From positions 18,754-82,753 of the forward strand of contig DASZYF010000005.1 of assembly GCA_035545535.1 (NCBI GenBank): 64,000 nt of DNA, written 5' to 3'. The DNA comes from DASZYF01 sp035545535 (GTDB lineage: Bacteria; Actinomycetota; Actinomycetes; Mycobacteriales; CAJCIY01). The notes beneath the pieces were generated by a model. The model did not search any database and was not told the origin of the DNA. It saw only the letters and a program-made list of their open reading frames with translations. Made by a program: the position numbers and the translations under genes. How positions within the stretch are numbered: the stretch's first letter is position 1; every line of letters starts with the position of its first letter. This document shows positions 26,395 through 34,921 of the stretch, piece after piece.

Positions 26395-27597
26395 TCAGCC
26401 GGTGAGGACGGGGAGCGTGTCCCAGCCGCGGACGGTGGAGGTGTGGGCCTGCTCCGCGTGGTCCCAGTCGACCTCCCAGGTCGGGAAGCGCTTGAGGACC
26501 TCCTCGAGCGCCACGCGGGCCTCGAGCCGGGCGAGGTGGCTGCCCAGGCAGAAGTGGATGCCGTAGCCGAACGACAGCTGGCTGCCGATGTCGCGGCGGA
26601 TGTCGAACGTGTCGGGGTCGGCGAACTGGCGTTCGTCGCGGTTCGCGGCGCCGGTGAGCAGCAGGAGGACGCTGCCCTGGGGAACGGTCTGCCCGTGCCA
26701 CGGGGCGTCGTCGGCGACGTAGCGGGCCTGCACCGGTGACGGGGCCTCGTAGCGGAGCAGCTCCTCGACCGCGCCCGGGATCAGCGACGGGTCGGCGACC
26801 AGCTCGGCGCGCTGGTCCGGGTTCTCGGCGAGGACCTTGCCGGCCCAGCCGATGAGCCGGGTCGTCGTCTCGTTGCCCGCCGCCGCGAGCAGGCCCACGT
26901 AGCTCGAGATCTCCTCGCGGGTCAGCTTCTTCGTCACGCCGTCGACGTCTTCGTACTCCGCGTTGAGCAGCGCCGTCATGAGGTCGTCCGAGGGGTTCTG
27001 CTCGCGGTAGTCGATGTAGGCGGCGAAGACGTCGCCATCGAGCGCGGCGAGCGGGTTGACCGCCTCCTGCTGCTCGCCGTGCTCGTCCTTGAGCGACATC
27101 AGCGTGTCGACCCGCTGCCGATGCGAGTCCTGCTCTGCCTCGGGGATCCCGAGCATCATGCCGATCGTCCGCATCGGGATCTCGGCGCCGAGGTCCTTGA
27201 CGAAGTCGAAGCGCCCGGCGCCGACGAGCGGGTCGAGGGTGCGTGCGCAGAACGCCCGCACCTTGGGCTCGAGGTCGGCGACCCGCTTGGGCGTGAACAC
27301 CCGGGCGAGCAGCCCGCGATGGATGTCGTGGGCGGGCGGGTCCTCGAACAGGACGGTGCCGGGCGGGATCTCGACCCCGCTCTTGATGATCTCGAGGACC
27401 GATCCCTTGCCCGACCGGTAGCGCTTCCACTCGAACGACGCCGTCTTGACGTCGTCGTAGCGGGACAGCGCGTAGAAGTCGTGCTGCTCGTTGTAGTACA
27501 GCGGCGCCTCGTCGCGGAGGCGCCTCCACACCGGGTAGGGATCGACGTCGATCGCGAAGTCGTACGGGTCGTAGTAGACCGCTGTCGCGGCCGTCAT
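26395..27597 (-). CDS. Cytochrome P450
   Basis: 400 aa soluble bacterial P450. I-helix LLAAAGNETTTRLIGW, ExxR in VEELLRYEAP, and heme loop FGYGIHFCLGSHLAR with the axial Cys near residue 350. The I-helix carries GNET in place of the commoner GxDT. It is the last gene of a five-gene minus-strand operon (amidohydrolase, CoA-transferase, two SDRs, P450), 5 bases after the mycofactocin-type SDR. It probably hydroxylates a hydrocarbon position, with the SDR oxidising the resulting alcohol. Its electron donor may be the ferredoxin at 32995. Confidence 0.93.
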   Translation of the reverse strand: MTAATAVYYDPYDFAIDVDPYPVWRRLRDEAPLYYNEQHDFYALSRYDDVKTASFEWKRYRSGKGSVLEIIKSGVEIPPGTVLFEDPPAHDIHRGLLARVFTPKRVADLEPKVRAFCARTLDPLVGAGRFDFVKDLGAEIPMRTIGMMLGIPEAEQDSHRQRVDTLMSLKDEHGEQQEAVNPLAALDGDVFAAYIDYREQNPSDDLMTALLNAEYEDVDGVTKKLTREEISSYVGLLAAAGNETTTRLIGWAGKVLAENPDQRAELVADPSLIPGAVEELLRYEAPSPVQARYVADDAPWHGQTVPQGSVLLLLTGAANRDERQFADPDTFDIRRDIGSQLSFGYGIHFCLGSHLARLEARVALEEVLKRFPTWEVDWDHAEQAHTSTVRGWDTLPVLTG

Positions 27598-27602
27598 CTC
27601 CC

Positions 27603-28475
27603 TCAGCCCGCCGGGCCGTTGGGGAACTTGAGCAGCGAGCCCGCGTCGACCCGGATGTTCTGCCCGGTGATGTAGCGGCTCTCGTCGCTGGCGAGGAACA
27701 GGGCGAGGTTGGCGATGTCCTCCGGCTCGACGTAGGGGATCGGCATCGCCTGGAACACCGTGAAGGCCGGCTCGGCATCTTCGCGGGTCGCGGTCCCGGC
27801 CGGGAGGTCGGGACGGAAGATCGAGTACAGGCCGGGGTGGTGGATCAGGTGCGTGTTGACGTTGGTGGGGTGCATGCAGTTGACCCGGATGAAGCGCGGC
27901 GCGAGGTGCAGCGCCATCTGCTCGGTGTACTCGATGAGCACCCGCTTGGACCAGCCGTACCCCGCGCCTCCCGGACCCATCGCCGGGTTGTCGGCGGCGC
28001 CCGGCATCATGCCCGCGGTCGAGCCGGTGATGATGATCGAGCTGTGGTCCGGCAGGTGCGGTACCGCGACGGCGACGGCGTTCATCACGCCGACGAGGTC
28101 GACGTCGGTGGCGTCGACGAAGTCCATCACGTCGGGCTCGCCCAGTGCCATCGGGAGGATGCCGGCGTTGGCGACGACGACGTCGACCTTGCCGAGGTCG
28201 GTGAGGCCGGCGTCGAGGGCATCCCGCAGCTCGGTGCGCTCCCGCACGTCGGCCTGGCGGGCGATGATGCGGCGGCCGAGCTCCTTCACCTGGCGCTCGG
28301 TCTCGGCGAGGTCCTCGGGCGTCGACAGCGGATACGGGTTCGAGTCGATCTGCCGGCAGATGTCGACCGCGATGATGTCCGCGCCCTCCTGCGCCATCCG
28401 GACCGCGTGCGCGCGGCCCTGACCGCGGGCGGCGCCGGTGATGAACGCGACCTTGCCTTCGAGCCGGTTGCCCAT
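27603..28475 (-). CDS. Mycofactocin-coupled SDR family oxidoreductase
   Basis: 290 aa. The family mark KVAFITGAARGQGRAHAVRMAQEGADIIAVDIC near the N-terminus, the following insert (IDSNPYPLSTPEDLAETERQVKELGRRI) and YGWSK catalytic motif match the group whose NAD(H) stays bound and is recycled by mycofactocin. It should oxidise an alcohol, plausibly the product of the adjacent P450. ATG 28475 follows GAGAAGGA at good spacing; the longer reading to 28514 has no support. The mycofactocin biosynthesis genes are not in the window. Confidence 0.9.
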   Translation of the reverse strand: MGNRLEGKVAFITGAARGQGRAHAVRMAQEGADIIAVDICRQIDSNPYPLSTPEDLAETERQVKELGRRIIARQADVRERTELRDALDAGLTDLGKVDVVVANAGILPMALGEPDVMDFVDATDVDLVGVMNAVAVAVPHLPDHSSIIITGSTAGMMPGAADNPAMGPGGAGYGWSKRVLIEYTEQMALHLAPRFIRVNCMHPTNVNTHLIHHPGLYSIFRPDLPAGTATREDAEPAFTVFQAMPIPYVEPEDIANLALFLASDESRYITGQNIRVDAGSLLKFPNGPAG

Positions 28476-28506
28476 GACGTCCTTCTCTCTGTGTGGACCG
28501 TTCTTG

Positions 28507-29274
28507 TCAGGCACTGCGCACGTGCAGCACGCCCAGCTTCTGGCTGCGCGGTCGCGTGACGATGAAGACGTGCACGTCGCCGACCTCGTCGACGGTCTGG
28601 CCGCCCCGGCTGCCGAACGCCTCGTTCAGCAGGCCCATCTCCTGCCAGAGCGTGAGCGCCTCGACCGAGGCGTCCTGCTCCCAGGCGAAGTCGGTCGTGC
28701 CGCCGATCCCGGTGTTCTGCGCCGTGCCCTGGATCACGGTGGTCACGCGGATGTCGTCCGTGCGGAGCTCCTGCTCGAGGACCCGCGCGAACATCTCCAG
28801 CGCGGCCTTCGTGGAGACGTACATCGACAGCATCGGGAAGGGGTGGAGCGTCGACTCGCTCGAGGTGTTGACGATGTCGCCGCCTCCCGCTGCGCGCAGC
28901 AGCGGGATGGCCGCGCGACAGGTGTAGACGGGCCCGAGGAAGTTCGTGCCCACCTGGCGGGCGATGTCGTCGTCGGACAGCTTCTCCACCGCGCTCGGGC
29001 GGTAGATGCCGGCGTTGTTCGTGAGCACGTCGAGCTTGCCGAACCGGTCGCCGATGTGCGCGAACGCCTCCCGGACGCTGTCCGGATCGGCGACGTCCAT
29101 CGGGACGGGCACCGCGGCCGGGCCGAGCTCGCCGGCGACGGCGTCGAGCCTCTCCTTGCCCCGCGCCAGCAGCACGACCGTGGCGCCCTCGGCGACGAAC
29201 CGCCGGGCGATGCCGACGCCCGACCCGCTCGAGGCTCCGGTGACCGCGGCGACCTTGCCCTCGAGGGCTCCCAT
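28507..29274 (-). CDS. SDR family oxidoreductase
   Basis: 255 aa. TGASSGSGVGIARRF is the cofactor loop (GxxxGxG), NNAGIYRPS follows, and MYVSTKAAL has the YxxxK. The C-terminal third (after VIQGTAQNTGIGG) diverges from typical SDRs and ends without the usual TGQ-DGG block, so substrate handling may be unusual. It sits between the CoA-transferase and the mycofactocin-SDR in one operon, with gaps of 20 and 31 bases. Likely role: keto/hydroxyacyl interconversion. Confidence 0.87.
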   Translation of the reverse strand: MGALEGKVAAVTGASSGSGVGIARRFVAEGATVVLLARGKERLDAVAGELGPAAVPVPMDVADPDSVREAFAHIGDRFGKLDVLTNNAGIYRPSAVEKLSDDDIARQVGTNFLGPVYTCRAAIPLLRAAGGGDIVNTSSESTLHPFPMLSMYVSTKAALEMFARVLEQELRTDDIRVTTVIQGTAQNTGIGGTTDFAWEQDASVEALTLWQEMGLLNEAFGSRGGQTVDEVGDVHVFIVTRPRSQKLGVLHVRSA

Positions 29275-29294
29275 GGCGGGCAGCGTGTCCCGGA

Positions 29295-30503
29295 TCAGCC
29301 GAGGGCGCCGGAGGCGCGCAGCTCTCCGATGGTGTCCCAGTCCTTGCCGAGCTCGAGCAGGATCTCCTCGGTGTGCTGGCCGAGCTCCGGGGCCGGGCCG
29401 CGCGGCACTGCGGGCGCCTGCCCGTACTGCGCCGGGGCGATGGGGATCCGGAACGCGCTGCCGTCGTTCGCGGTGACCGTGGGCAGGAAGCCGTTCTCGT
29501 TCACCTGCACGTGGTCGTGGATCTCGGCCGGCGTCATCACCGGTGACCAGACGCCCGTGAAGGTGGCGAGGGCGTCCTGCCACTCGGCGAGGGTCCTCTG
29601 CCGGAACGTCGATGCCAGCTCCTCGACGCAGGCGACCGCGTTCTGCGCGCGCAACGCCATCCCGGCGAAGCGCTCGTCGGCCGCGAGGTCCTTGCGGTCG
29701 ATGAGGGTGCAGAGCTCGTCCCAGTAGCGATCCGCCTGCAGGCACACGAGGTAGAGCCAGCGGTCGTCGGCGGTGCCGTAGACGTTGGTGATCGGGTTCG
29801 GGGCGCTCTTGCTGTTCGGCGGCGGGATCGACCCGACCGCGGGACCGGCCATGACGTCGGGAGACATCGACCAGATGCCCACGCTCATCAGCGACACGTC
29901 GATGTCGGTGGCCTCGCCCGTCTTCTCCCGCTGGTACAGCGCGGTGCCGACCGCCCCGGCGATGGCGTTCGATCCCTGCAGGTCGTAGAACGCGGGCGGC
30001 TGGAACATCGGCTCCTCGCCGGGCCGCGTCATCTTGAACGCCATCGACGACGTCGCCCAGGCGGCGGCGAGGTCGAAGCCCCCCGTGTTGCGCATCGGCC
30101 CGCGGTCGCCCCAGCCGTGGCCGCGCACGTAGATGATGTCCGGGTTCGCGGCGCGGACATCCTCGAGGTCGTAGCGCAGCTTGGTGCGCACGGCCGGCAG
30201 CGTGCTGGTCATGAAGACGTCGCAGGTCTTCGCGAGCTCGAGCAGGAGCGCGTGGCCGTCCTCGCTGGCGAGGTCGAGCGTGATGGAGCGCTTGCCCCGG
30301 TTGGGGATCTCGATGAAGGGGTTGGCCGACCCGACGCCGAGCTGGAGCATGTTCGTCAGGCCGCGCTGCGGGTCGCCGGTGGGGGGCTCGACCTTGATGA
30401 CGTCGGCGCCGAGGTCGGCGAGCACCGCACCGGCGGCCGGGACGAACGTCCACGACGCGACCTCGAGGACCCGCACGCCGGCGAACGGCTGGCCCTGGGT
30501 CAT
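29295..30503 (-). CDS. CaiB/BaiF-type CoA-transferase (single module)
   Basis: 402 aa, the normal length for family III. N-terminus PFAGVRVLEVASWTFVPAAGAVLADLGADVIKVEPP; the segment GSANPFIEIPNRGKRSITLDL is the conserved Rossmann-like part; the usual catalytic Asp is probably the one in GFDLAAAW. The ATG overlaps the amidohydrolase stop by 4 bases. Unlike the CoA-transferases at 5024 and 22834 it is not duplicated, so it should act as a homodimer. Confidence 0.9.
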   Translation of the reverse strand: MTQGQPFAGVRVLEVASWTFVPAAGAVLADLGADVIKVEPPTGDPQRGLTNMLQLGVGSANPFIEIPNRGKRSITLDLASEDGHALLLELAKTCDVFMTSTLPAVRTKLRYDLEDVRAANPDIIYVRGHGWGDRGPMRNTGGFDLAAAWATSSMAFKMTRPGEEPMFQPPAFYDLQGSNAIAGAVGTALYQREKTGEATDIDVSLMSVGIWSMSPDVMAGPAVGSIPPPNSKSAPNPITNVYGTADDRWLYLVCLQADRYWDELCTLIDRKDLAADERFAGMALRAQNAVACVEELASTFRQRTLAEWQDALATFTGVWSPVMTPAEIHDHVQVNENGFLPTVTANDGSAFRIPIAPAQYGQAPAVPRGPAPELGQHTEEILLELGKDWDTIGELRASGALG

Positions 30504-31666
30504 GCGACGCTCGTGGCGCGCGGGAAGTTGAAGACCCGGCGGGCGTTGTCCTCGGCGATCTTGCGGGCGTCGTCGTCGGGCACGTCGTGCAGCACCTCGG
30601 CCAGGTGCTTGCGCGAGTGCGGGAAGTTGCTGTCGGAGTGCGGGTAGTCGCCTTCGAACATGATGTTGTCGATCCCGATCGTGTCGCGCATCTCGAGCCC
30701 GGCCTCGTCGGCGATGAAGCAGCCGAAGATGTGCTTCCTGAACAGGTCGGAGGGCTTCACCTCCTTGTTGATGTCGTTGTACCAGCGGTGCCGCTCCCAC
30801 ACGTAGTCGAGCCGTTCGACGATGTAGGGGATCCAGCCGATGCCGCCTTCCGAGAGGGCGACGCGCAGGTCCGGGAACTGGTGGAACGTGCGCGAGAAGA
30901 GCATGTCGACGGTGGTGAACTGCGAGTTCATCCCGAACAGCGCGACGGCGACGGCGAAGTTGGCGTCGGGCGCGACCTCGGGGGCGCCGCCGCTGCCGAA
31001 GTGCAGGCACAGCGGCAGGTCGGCTTCTTGCGCGACGGAGAGGAACGGGTCCCAGTGGTCGGAGTGGAAGCTCGGCAGGCCGATGCGGTGCGGTGCCTCG
31101 GTGAAGGTGATCGCCTTGGCGCCCTTCTCGGCGCAGCGCTTCGTCTCCGCGACGGTGGCGTCGATGTCCCAGAACGGCACCATGACCATCGGGATGAACC
31201 GGTCGGGAGCGCCGGCGCACCACTCGTCGAGGATGAAGTCGTTCCACGCGGTGACGCACGCGTTGGACAGCTCGCGCAGGTTGGGGTCGGCCTGCTGCGC
31301 GTAGTGGAACGTCGAGCCGGCGAAGCCGGGGAAGCTCGGGAAGCACATCTGCGCGTGCACGCCGTCGAGGTCCATGTCCGCGAGACGCGCGGTGAGGTCG
31401 TAGCAGCCGGGCAGCATGTCGTCGAAGTGCGCGGGCTCGAGCCCGAAGTCGTGCGGGTCCTTGCCGGCGACGGCGTTGAGGCCGATGGTCGGGATCGTGT
31501 TGCCCGCGAACTGCCAGGCCTGGGTCCGCTCGCCCTCCCCGGTGCTGATGTCGACGACCTTGGGGCCCGCCTCCTGGAAGCGGGCGGGCAGCCGGTCGGT
31601 CCACACCCGCGGGTGCTCGATCACGTGGTCGTCGACGGAGATGACCTGGACGTCCTCTGCGAGCAC
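30500..31666 (-). CDS. Amidohydrolase (Amidohydro_2, ACMSD-like)
   Basis: 388 aa TIM-barrel hydrolase. Metal-site start VISVDDHVIEHPRVW, barrel histidine in LCLHFGSGG, C-terminal FEGDYPHSDSNFPHSRK with the conserved Asp. Closest within the window is the protein at 53803 (VDDHVVEPPHVW, FETDYPHSDSTWPN); the one at 3849 is more distant. It is the first gene of the operon running to the P450 at 26395. GTG 31666 has GAGGAG 7 bases upstream. Reaction type (decarboxylation or C-C/ester hydrolysis) cannot be told from sequence. Confidence 0.88.
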   Translation of the reverse strand: MLAEDVQVISVDDHVIEHPRVWTDRLPARFQEAGPKVVDISTGEGERTQAWQFAGNTIPTIGLNAVAGKDPHDFGLEPAHFDDMLPGCYDLTARLADMDLDGVHAQMCFPSFPGFAGSTFHYAQQADPNLRELSNACVTAWNDFILDEWCAGAPDRFIPMVMVPFWDIDATVAETKRCAEKGAKAITFTEAPHRIGLPSFHSDHWDPFLSVAQEADLPLCLHFGSGGAPEVAPDANFAVAVALFGMNSQFTTVDMLFSRTFHQFPDLRVALSEGGIGWIPYIVERLDYVWERHRWYNDINKEVKPSDLFRKHIFGCFIADEAGLEMRDTIGIDNIMFEGDYPHSDSNFPHSRKHLAEVLHDVPDDDARKIAEDNARRVFNFPRATSVA

Positions 31667-31700
31667 CGTTGACTCCTCATCGAGCGGTAGCGTCTAACTG

Positions 31701-31739
31701 AGTTGACTACGTCACGTGCAAATATGTCAAGGCTTGACA
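31701..31739. promoter_or_regulatory. Divergent control region with TGTCAAG-g-CTTGACA palindrome
   Basis: Between the amidohydrolase operon and the P450 at 31787. TGTCAAGGCTTGACA (31725-31739) is a 15-base perfect palindrome with 7-base arms, and its minus strand offers a -35-like TTGACA. AGTTGACT (31701-31708) matches sites at 34884 and, with one change, at 7499 and 20402. These AT-rich sites contrast with the surrounding sequence. Confidence 0.6.
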
Positions 31740-31786
31740 AACTTGCTGAGGCGCCGGATCGGCGCTCGCCCCTCGAGGAGCCGTCG

Positions 31787-32977
31787 ATGGAGTGCCCGGT
31801 CGAGCCTTACACGTTCATGGCGGAGCGGCGGCCCGCGCTGGCTCACTGGCAGGCGATGGACGAGCTGCAGTCGCGGGCCCGCCCGATGCTGCGCACCGAC
31901 GAGGCGCAGGGCTACTGGGTGGCCACCGACGCGGAGGCGATCCTCGAGGGGCTGCAGAACCCTGAGGTCTTCTCCAGCGCGGCGATCGTGCCCACGGAGC
32001 CGAACCCGCCCGTCGCCCTGCTGCCGATCATGCTCGACCCGCCGCAGCACACGAAGTGGCGCAAGGTGCTCGGCTCCTACTTCTCACCGGGGCGGGTGGA
32101 GAAGCAGGCGGAGGCGCAGCGCGCGTTCGCCCGTGAGCTGATCGAGGACTTCCGCGCCAAGGGCGAGTGCGACTTCTACGCCGACTTCGCCGAGGTCTTC
32201 CCGACGACGATCTTCCTGCAGATCCTCGGCCTGCCGATCGAGCACCTGCCGCGGTTCCTCGACTGGGAGCGCAAGATCCTGCACGCCACCGAGGAGACCG
32301 ACCCGGGCCGGGTGCAGGCGGTCACCGCGATGATGGAGGTCGTCGGCTACTTCGCCGGTGTCATCGCCGAGAAGCGGGCCGACCCGAGCCTGCTCGCCGA
32401 CGACATCGTGAGCCACGCGCTCGAGTGGCAGATCGACGGCGAGAAGCCGGGCGACCAGGACCTGCTCTCCTGCATGTTGCTGCTCTTCATGGCGGGGCTC
32501 GACACCGTCGCCGCGCAGCTGTCCTACGCGTTCCACCACCTGGCGCGGCATCCGGCGGACCGGGCCCCGCTCGTGGCCGACCCGTCGATCGCGCCGGACA
32601 TGGTCGAGGAGTTCCTCCGCGTGCACCCGATCGTCCAGCTCGCCCGCAAGGCGACGCGGGACGTCGAGCTCCACGGGTGCCCGGTGGCCGCGGGCGACAT
32701 GGTGGCGTTCCCGCTCGGGATGGCAGGACGCGATCCCAACGTGTACCCGGACCCCACGGAGTTCCGGCTCGGCCGCGAGGTCACCCGGCACATCTCCTTC
32801 GGCGCCGGGCCCCACCGCTGCCTCGGGTCCCACCTCGCGCGCCAGGAGCTGACCATCGTGCTGCAGGAGTGGCACGCGCTGATCCCGGACTACGAGATCT
32901 CCGACGAGTCCCGCGTGCTCGAGCATGCCGGGGGCGTGTACTCGATCGAGGAGCTCCCGTTGCGCTGGAACGTCTGA
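31787..32977 (+). CDS. Cytochrome P450
   Basis: 396 aa. I-helix LLLFMAGLDTVAAQLSY, ExxR in VEEFLRVHP and heme loop FGAGPHRCLGSHLAR with axial Cys near 345. ATG 31787 is preceded by GAGGAG and begins MECPVEPYTFMAERRP, a normal P450 N-terminus; the frame is open further upstream, but that would place coding sequence over the palindrome at 31725. The ferredoxin gene follows 17 bases later and is the obvious redox partner. Confidence 0.93.
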   Translation: MECPVEPYTFMAERRPALAHWQAMDELQSRARPMLRTDEAQGYWVATDAEAILEGLQNPEVFSSAAIVPTEPNPPVALLPIMLDPPQHTKWRKVLGSYFSPGRVEKQAEAQRAFARELIEDFRAKGECDFYADFAEVFPTTIFLQILGLPIEHLPRFLDWERKILHATEETDPGRVQAVTAMMEVVGYFAGVIAEKRADPSLLADDIVSHALEWQIDGEKPGDQDLLSCMLLLFMAGLDTVAAQLSYAFHHLARHPADRAPLVADPSIAPDMVEEFLRVHPIVQLARKATRDVELHGCPVAAGDMVAFPLGMAGRDPNVYPDPTEFRLGREVTRHISFGAGPHRCLGSHLARQELTIVLQEWHALIPDYEISDESRVLEHAGGVYSIEELPLRWNV

Positions 32978-32994
32978 GCGGGGGCGCACGCGCC

Positions 32995-33186
32995 ATGCGG
33001 CTGACCGTCGACCACGCCAAGTGCCAGGGGCACGCGCGCTGCTACGCCACGTCCCCGGAGCTGTTCCCGATCGACGACGAGGGCTACAGCGCGATCGACG
33101 CCGTCGACGTGCCGGCCGGTCAGGAAGAGCTGGCGCGCAAGGGCGCGGCCGGCTGCCCCGAGCGCGCGATCACCGTCGTCCCATGA
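32995..33186 (+). CDS. P450-associated ferredoxin ([3Fe-4S]-type)
   Basis: 63 aa. The cluster ligands read CQGHARC near residues 10-16 and CPERAI near 54; the second ligand position is His, the pattern seen in many actinobacterial P450 ferredoxins of the 3Fe-4S type. It carries electrons from an unseen reductase to the P450 at 31787 and perhaps to the other four P450s in the window, none of which has its own ferredoxin. Its last 17 bases overlap the convergent TetR gene. Confidence 0.92.
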   Translation: MRLTVDHAKCQGHARCYATSPELFPIDDEGYSAIDAVDVPAGQEELARKGAAGCPERAITVVP

Positions 33187-33769
33187 GGGTGACGATCGCC
33201 TGCTCCGCCTTGGCGTAGATCTCCGGCCGGGTCGGGAACGCCGAGCGTCCCCACATCTCGACCAGCGCGACGTCGACACCGGCGAGGACGCCGGCGTAGA
33301 GCCGCGGGCGGACGTCGGTCGACGGATCGACGCCGAGGCAGCGCGAGACGTAGCCCGACAACGCGTCGAGCATCGCCTCCAGCCGTTCGCCCCGGATGCG
33401 GGCCGCGACCTCGGGTGCGTCGGTCGCCGCCCGCCGCCACAGGTTCATCTGCTCGACGTCGGCATCGATGTCCCAGAACGTCTTCCGCAACCGCGTCCAG
33501 GCCGTGCGCAGCGGATCGTCGCTGGGGGGGAGCGCCGCGATCGTCTCCAGGGCGATGGTGAGCCCTCGGCGAGGGAACGCGAGGAGGATCTCCTCCTTCG
33601 TCGGGAAGTAGCGGTAGAGCGTGCGGGTCGAGACGCCGGCCGCGTCGGCGATGTCGTCGATCGTGACGTCCCGGTAGCCACGCTCGGCGAACAGGTCGAG
33701 GCCGACCTGCTCGTACTCGGTGAGCAGCAGCTGGCGCCGGCGGTCCCAGCCCGTCAGCGCCGCGCTCAT
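33170..33769 (-). CDS. TetR-family transcriptional regulator
   Basis: 199 aa. HTH VTIDDIADAAGVSTRTLYRYFPTKEEILLAF near residues 34-64, followed by a helical ligand domain. It lies downstream of the DUF2889 gene on the same strand (41-base gap), whose promoter carries a perfect TTTGAGA-N7-TCTCAAA operator; this protein is the best candidate to bind it. The 3' end overlaps the convergent ferredoxin gene by 17 bases. The start ATG has no good ribosome-binding site. Confidence 0.9.
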   Translation of the reverse strand: MSAALTGWDRRRQLLLTEYEQVGLDLFAERGYRDVTIDDIADAAGVSTRTLYRYFPTKEEILLAFPRRGLTIALETIAALPPSDDPLRTAWTRLRKTFWDIDADVEQMNLWRRAATDAPEVAARIRGERLEAMLDALSGYVSRCLGVDPSTDVRPRLYAGVLAGVDVALVEMWGRSAFPTRPEIYAKAEQAIVTLMGRR

Positions 33770-33810
33770 GCCGCGATCATGCCGTGGGTCGACGGCGCCC
33801 GGCCGCCGGC

Positions 33811-34824
33811 TCAGCCATGCGGCGCGTTGACGGCCCCGCGGAGGTTGCTCGCCAGCGCGGGCACGTCGGCCAACGAGCGCAGCTGGTCGTTGAGGTGCGT
33901 GCAGGTGCCGATGCCGGTGAGCTCGCGGCGCACGTCCGCGCGCAGGTCGGCGAGGTTCCGGCCGACGAGACGTCCGGCGCTGCTCACCGCTGACGGGCAC
34001 TCGACCCATGGCAGGGAGCGCGCGACGGCCGTGGCGGTGCGCACGACTCCGGTCTCGACGGCGGCCGTCAGCTCGACGTCGTACTCGTGGATGACGGTCG
34101 GACGTCCCTCCGCGGACATGTGGCTGTCGCGGAACCAGCTCGTGACGCGGATCTCTCCGTCGACGACGTGCACGTCGGTGCGCCGCTGGCGCCGCATGCC
34201 GTGCGGGGGCAGCTCGGGCAGGCCCTCGGTGTCGGCGGCGGGAGGGCGCGGGGGACCGGTGACCACCGGCGGGGCGCCGTAGGCGTCGATCTCGACCATG
34301 ATCGACCCGCCGGACACCCACCCGGCGCACTGGTCGGGGATGAAGTGGTGCTTCGACCGGCGGACGATCGTGGGGATCGGGCCGCCCGCCTGCGTGGCGT
34401 ACCCGGACACGAGCACCGTGGTGGGGACGTCGTCGAGCAGCTGGTGCTCGAGCGAGGTCTGGTCCAGGTCGAGGTCGAGCAGGTGGGCGCGGAAGCCCGA
34501 CGCGGCCGACAGCCCGAGCAGGGCGTCGAGGCCGGGGACGGTGGGCGTGACGCTGATCGCCGTCAGGCGGCGGCCGTCGACGAACGCCACCGTCGCCTCG
34601 AGGGCGGCTGTCGCGATGACGTCGCCGTCGTGCGTCGTGTCGCTCCCGCGCCCGATGAGCTGGAGCGGCCCCTCGAGCCCGTCGGGCCGCAGCATGTCGA
34701 TGCTCGTCGTGCGCCGGACAGCCCCGGGGGCGAGGTCCTGGGCGCGGGTCCGCGGGTTGTGCGGGCCGTGGCGCGGGTGCAGGCCGCCGCCCACCTCAGG
34801 GGAGGGGAGCTCACCGTCGCGCAC
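33811..34824 (-). CDS. DUF2889 domain protein
   Basis: 337 aa. The C-terminal half carries the DUF2889 pattern (VVDGEIRVTSWFRDSH, then VRRELTGIGTCTHLNDQLRSLADV) and the N-terminal part has RRTTSIDMLRPDG. The family has no defined function but often accompanies actinobacterial acyl-CoA degradation genes. GTG 34824 is 7 bases after a minus-strand TATTCT, so the transcript is probably leaderless; a GTG at 34881 would run through the operator. It probably forms an operon with the TetR gene and is divergent from the SDR at 34922. Confidence 0.8.
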   Translation of the reverse strand: MRDGELPSPEVGGGLHPRHGPHNPRTRAQDLAPGAVRRTTSIDMLRPDGLEGPLQLIGRGSDTTHDGDVIATAALEATVAFVDGRRLTAISVTPTVPGLDALLGLSAASGFRAHLLDLDLDQTSLEHQLLDDVPTTVLVSGYATQAGGPIPTIVRRSKHHFIPDQCAGWVSGGSIMVEIDAYGAPPVVTGPPRPPAADTEGLPELPPHGMRRQRRTDVHVVDGEIRVTSWFRDSHMSAEGRPTVIHEYDVELTAAVETGVVRTATAVARSLPWVECPSAVSSAGRLVGRNLADLRADVRRELTGIGTCTHLNDQLRSLADVPALASNLRGAVNAPHG

Positions 34825-34827
34825 GCA

Positions 34828-34848
34828 TTTGAGAATAGAAGTCTCAAA
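34828..34848 (-). promoter_or_regulatory. TetR-type operator TTTGAGA-N7-TCTCAAA over a leaderless promoter
   Basis: A 21-base inverted repeat with 7-base perfect arms. The minus-strand -10 TATTCT (34837-34832) sits inside the spacer and is 7 bases before the GTG at 34824. A bound repressor would block the polymerase site directly. The TetR gene at 33170 is the likely partner. Confidence 0.72.
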
Positions 34849-34883
34849 CGGCGCGTCAACCGACGTCGTGTCCAAGGTCACTC

Positions 34884-34914
34884 AGTTGACTGTTTGGACC
34901 GTTGCTGATCTGAT
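34884..34914 (+). promoter_or_regulatory. Promoter of the SDR/hydrolase operon
   Basis: TTGACT (34886-34891), 17 bases and TCTGAT (34909-34914) give a sigma-70-like pair ahead of the ATG at 34922. AGTTGACT (34884-34891) is identical to 31701-31708. Confidence 0.45.
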
Positions 34915-34921
34915 CGCCCGC

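Noticed and set aside
26379..26403. ACCGGC-N13-GCCGGT inverted repeat as a terminator between convergent genes
   Set aside because: Six-base stem with a long loop, no T-run, and overlapping coding ends; too weak to call.
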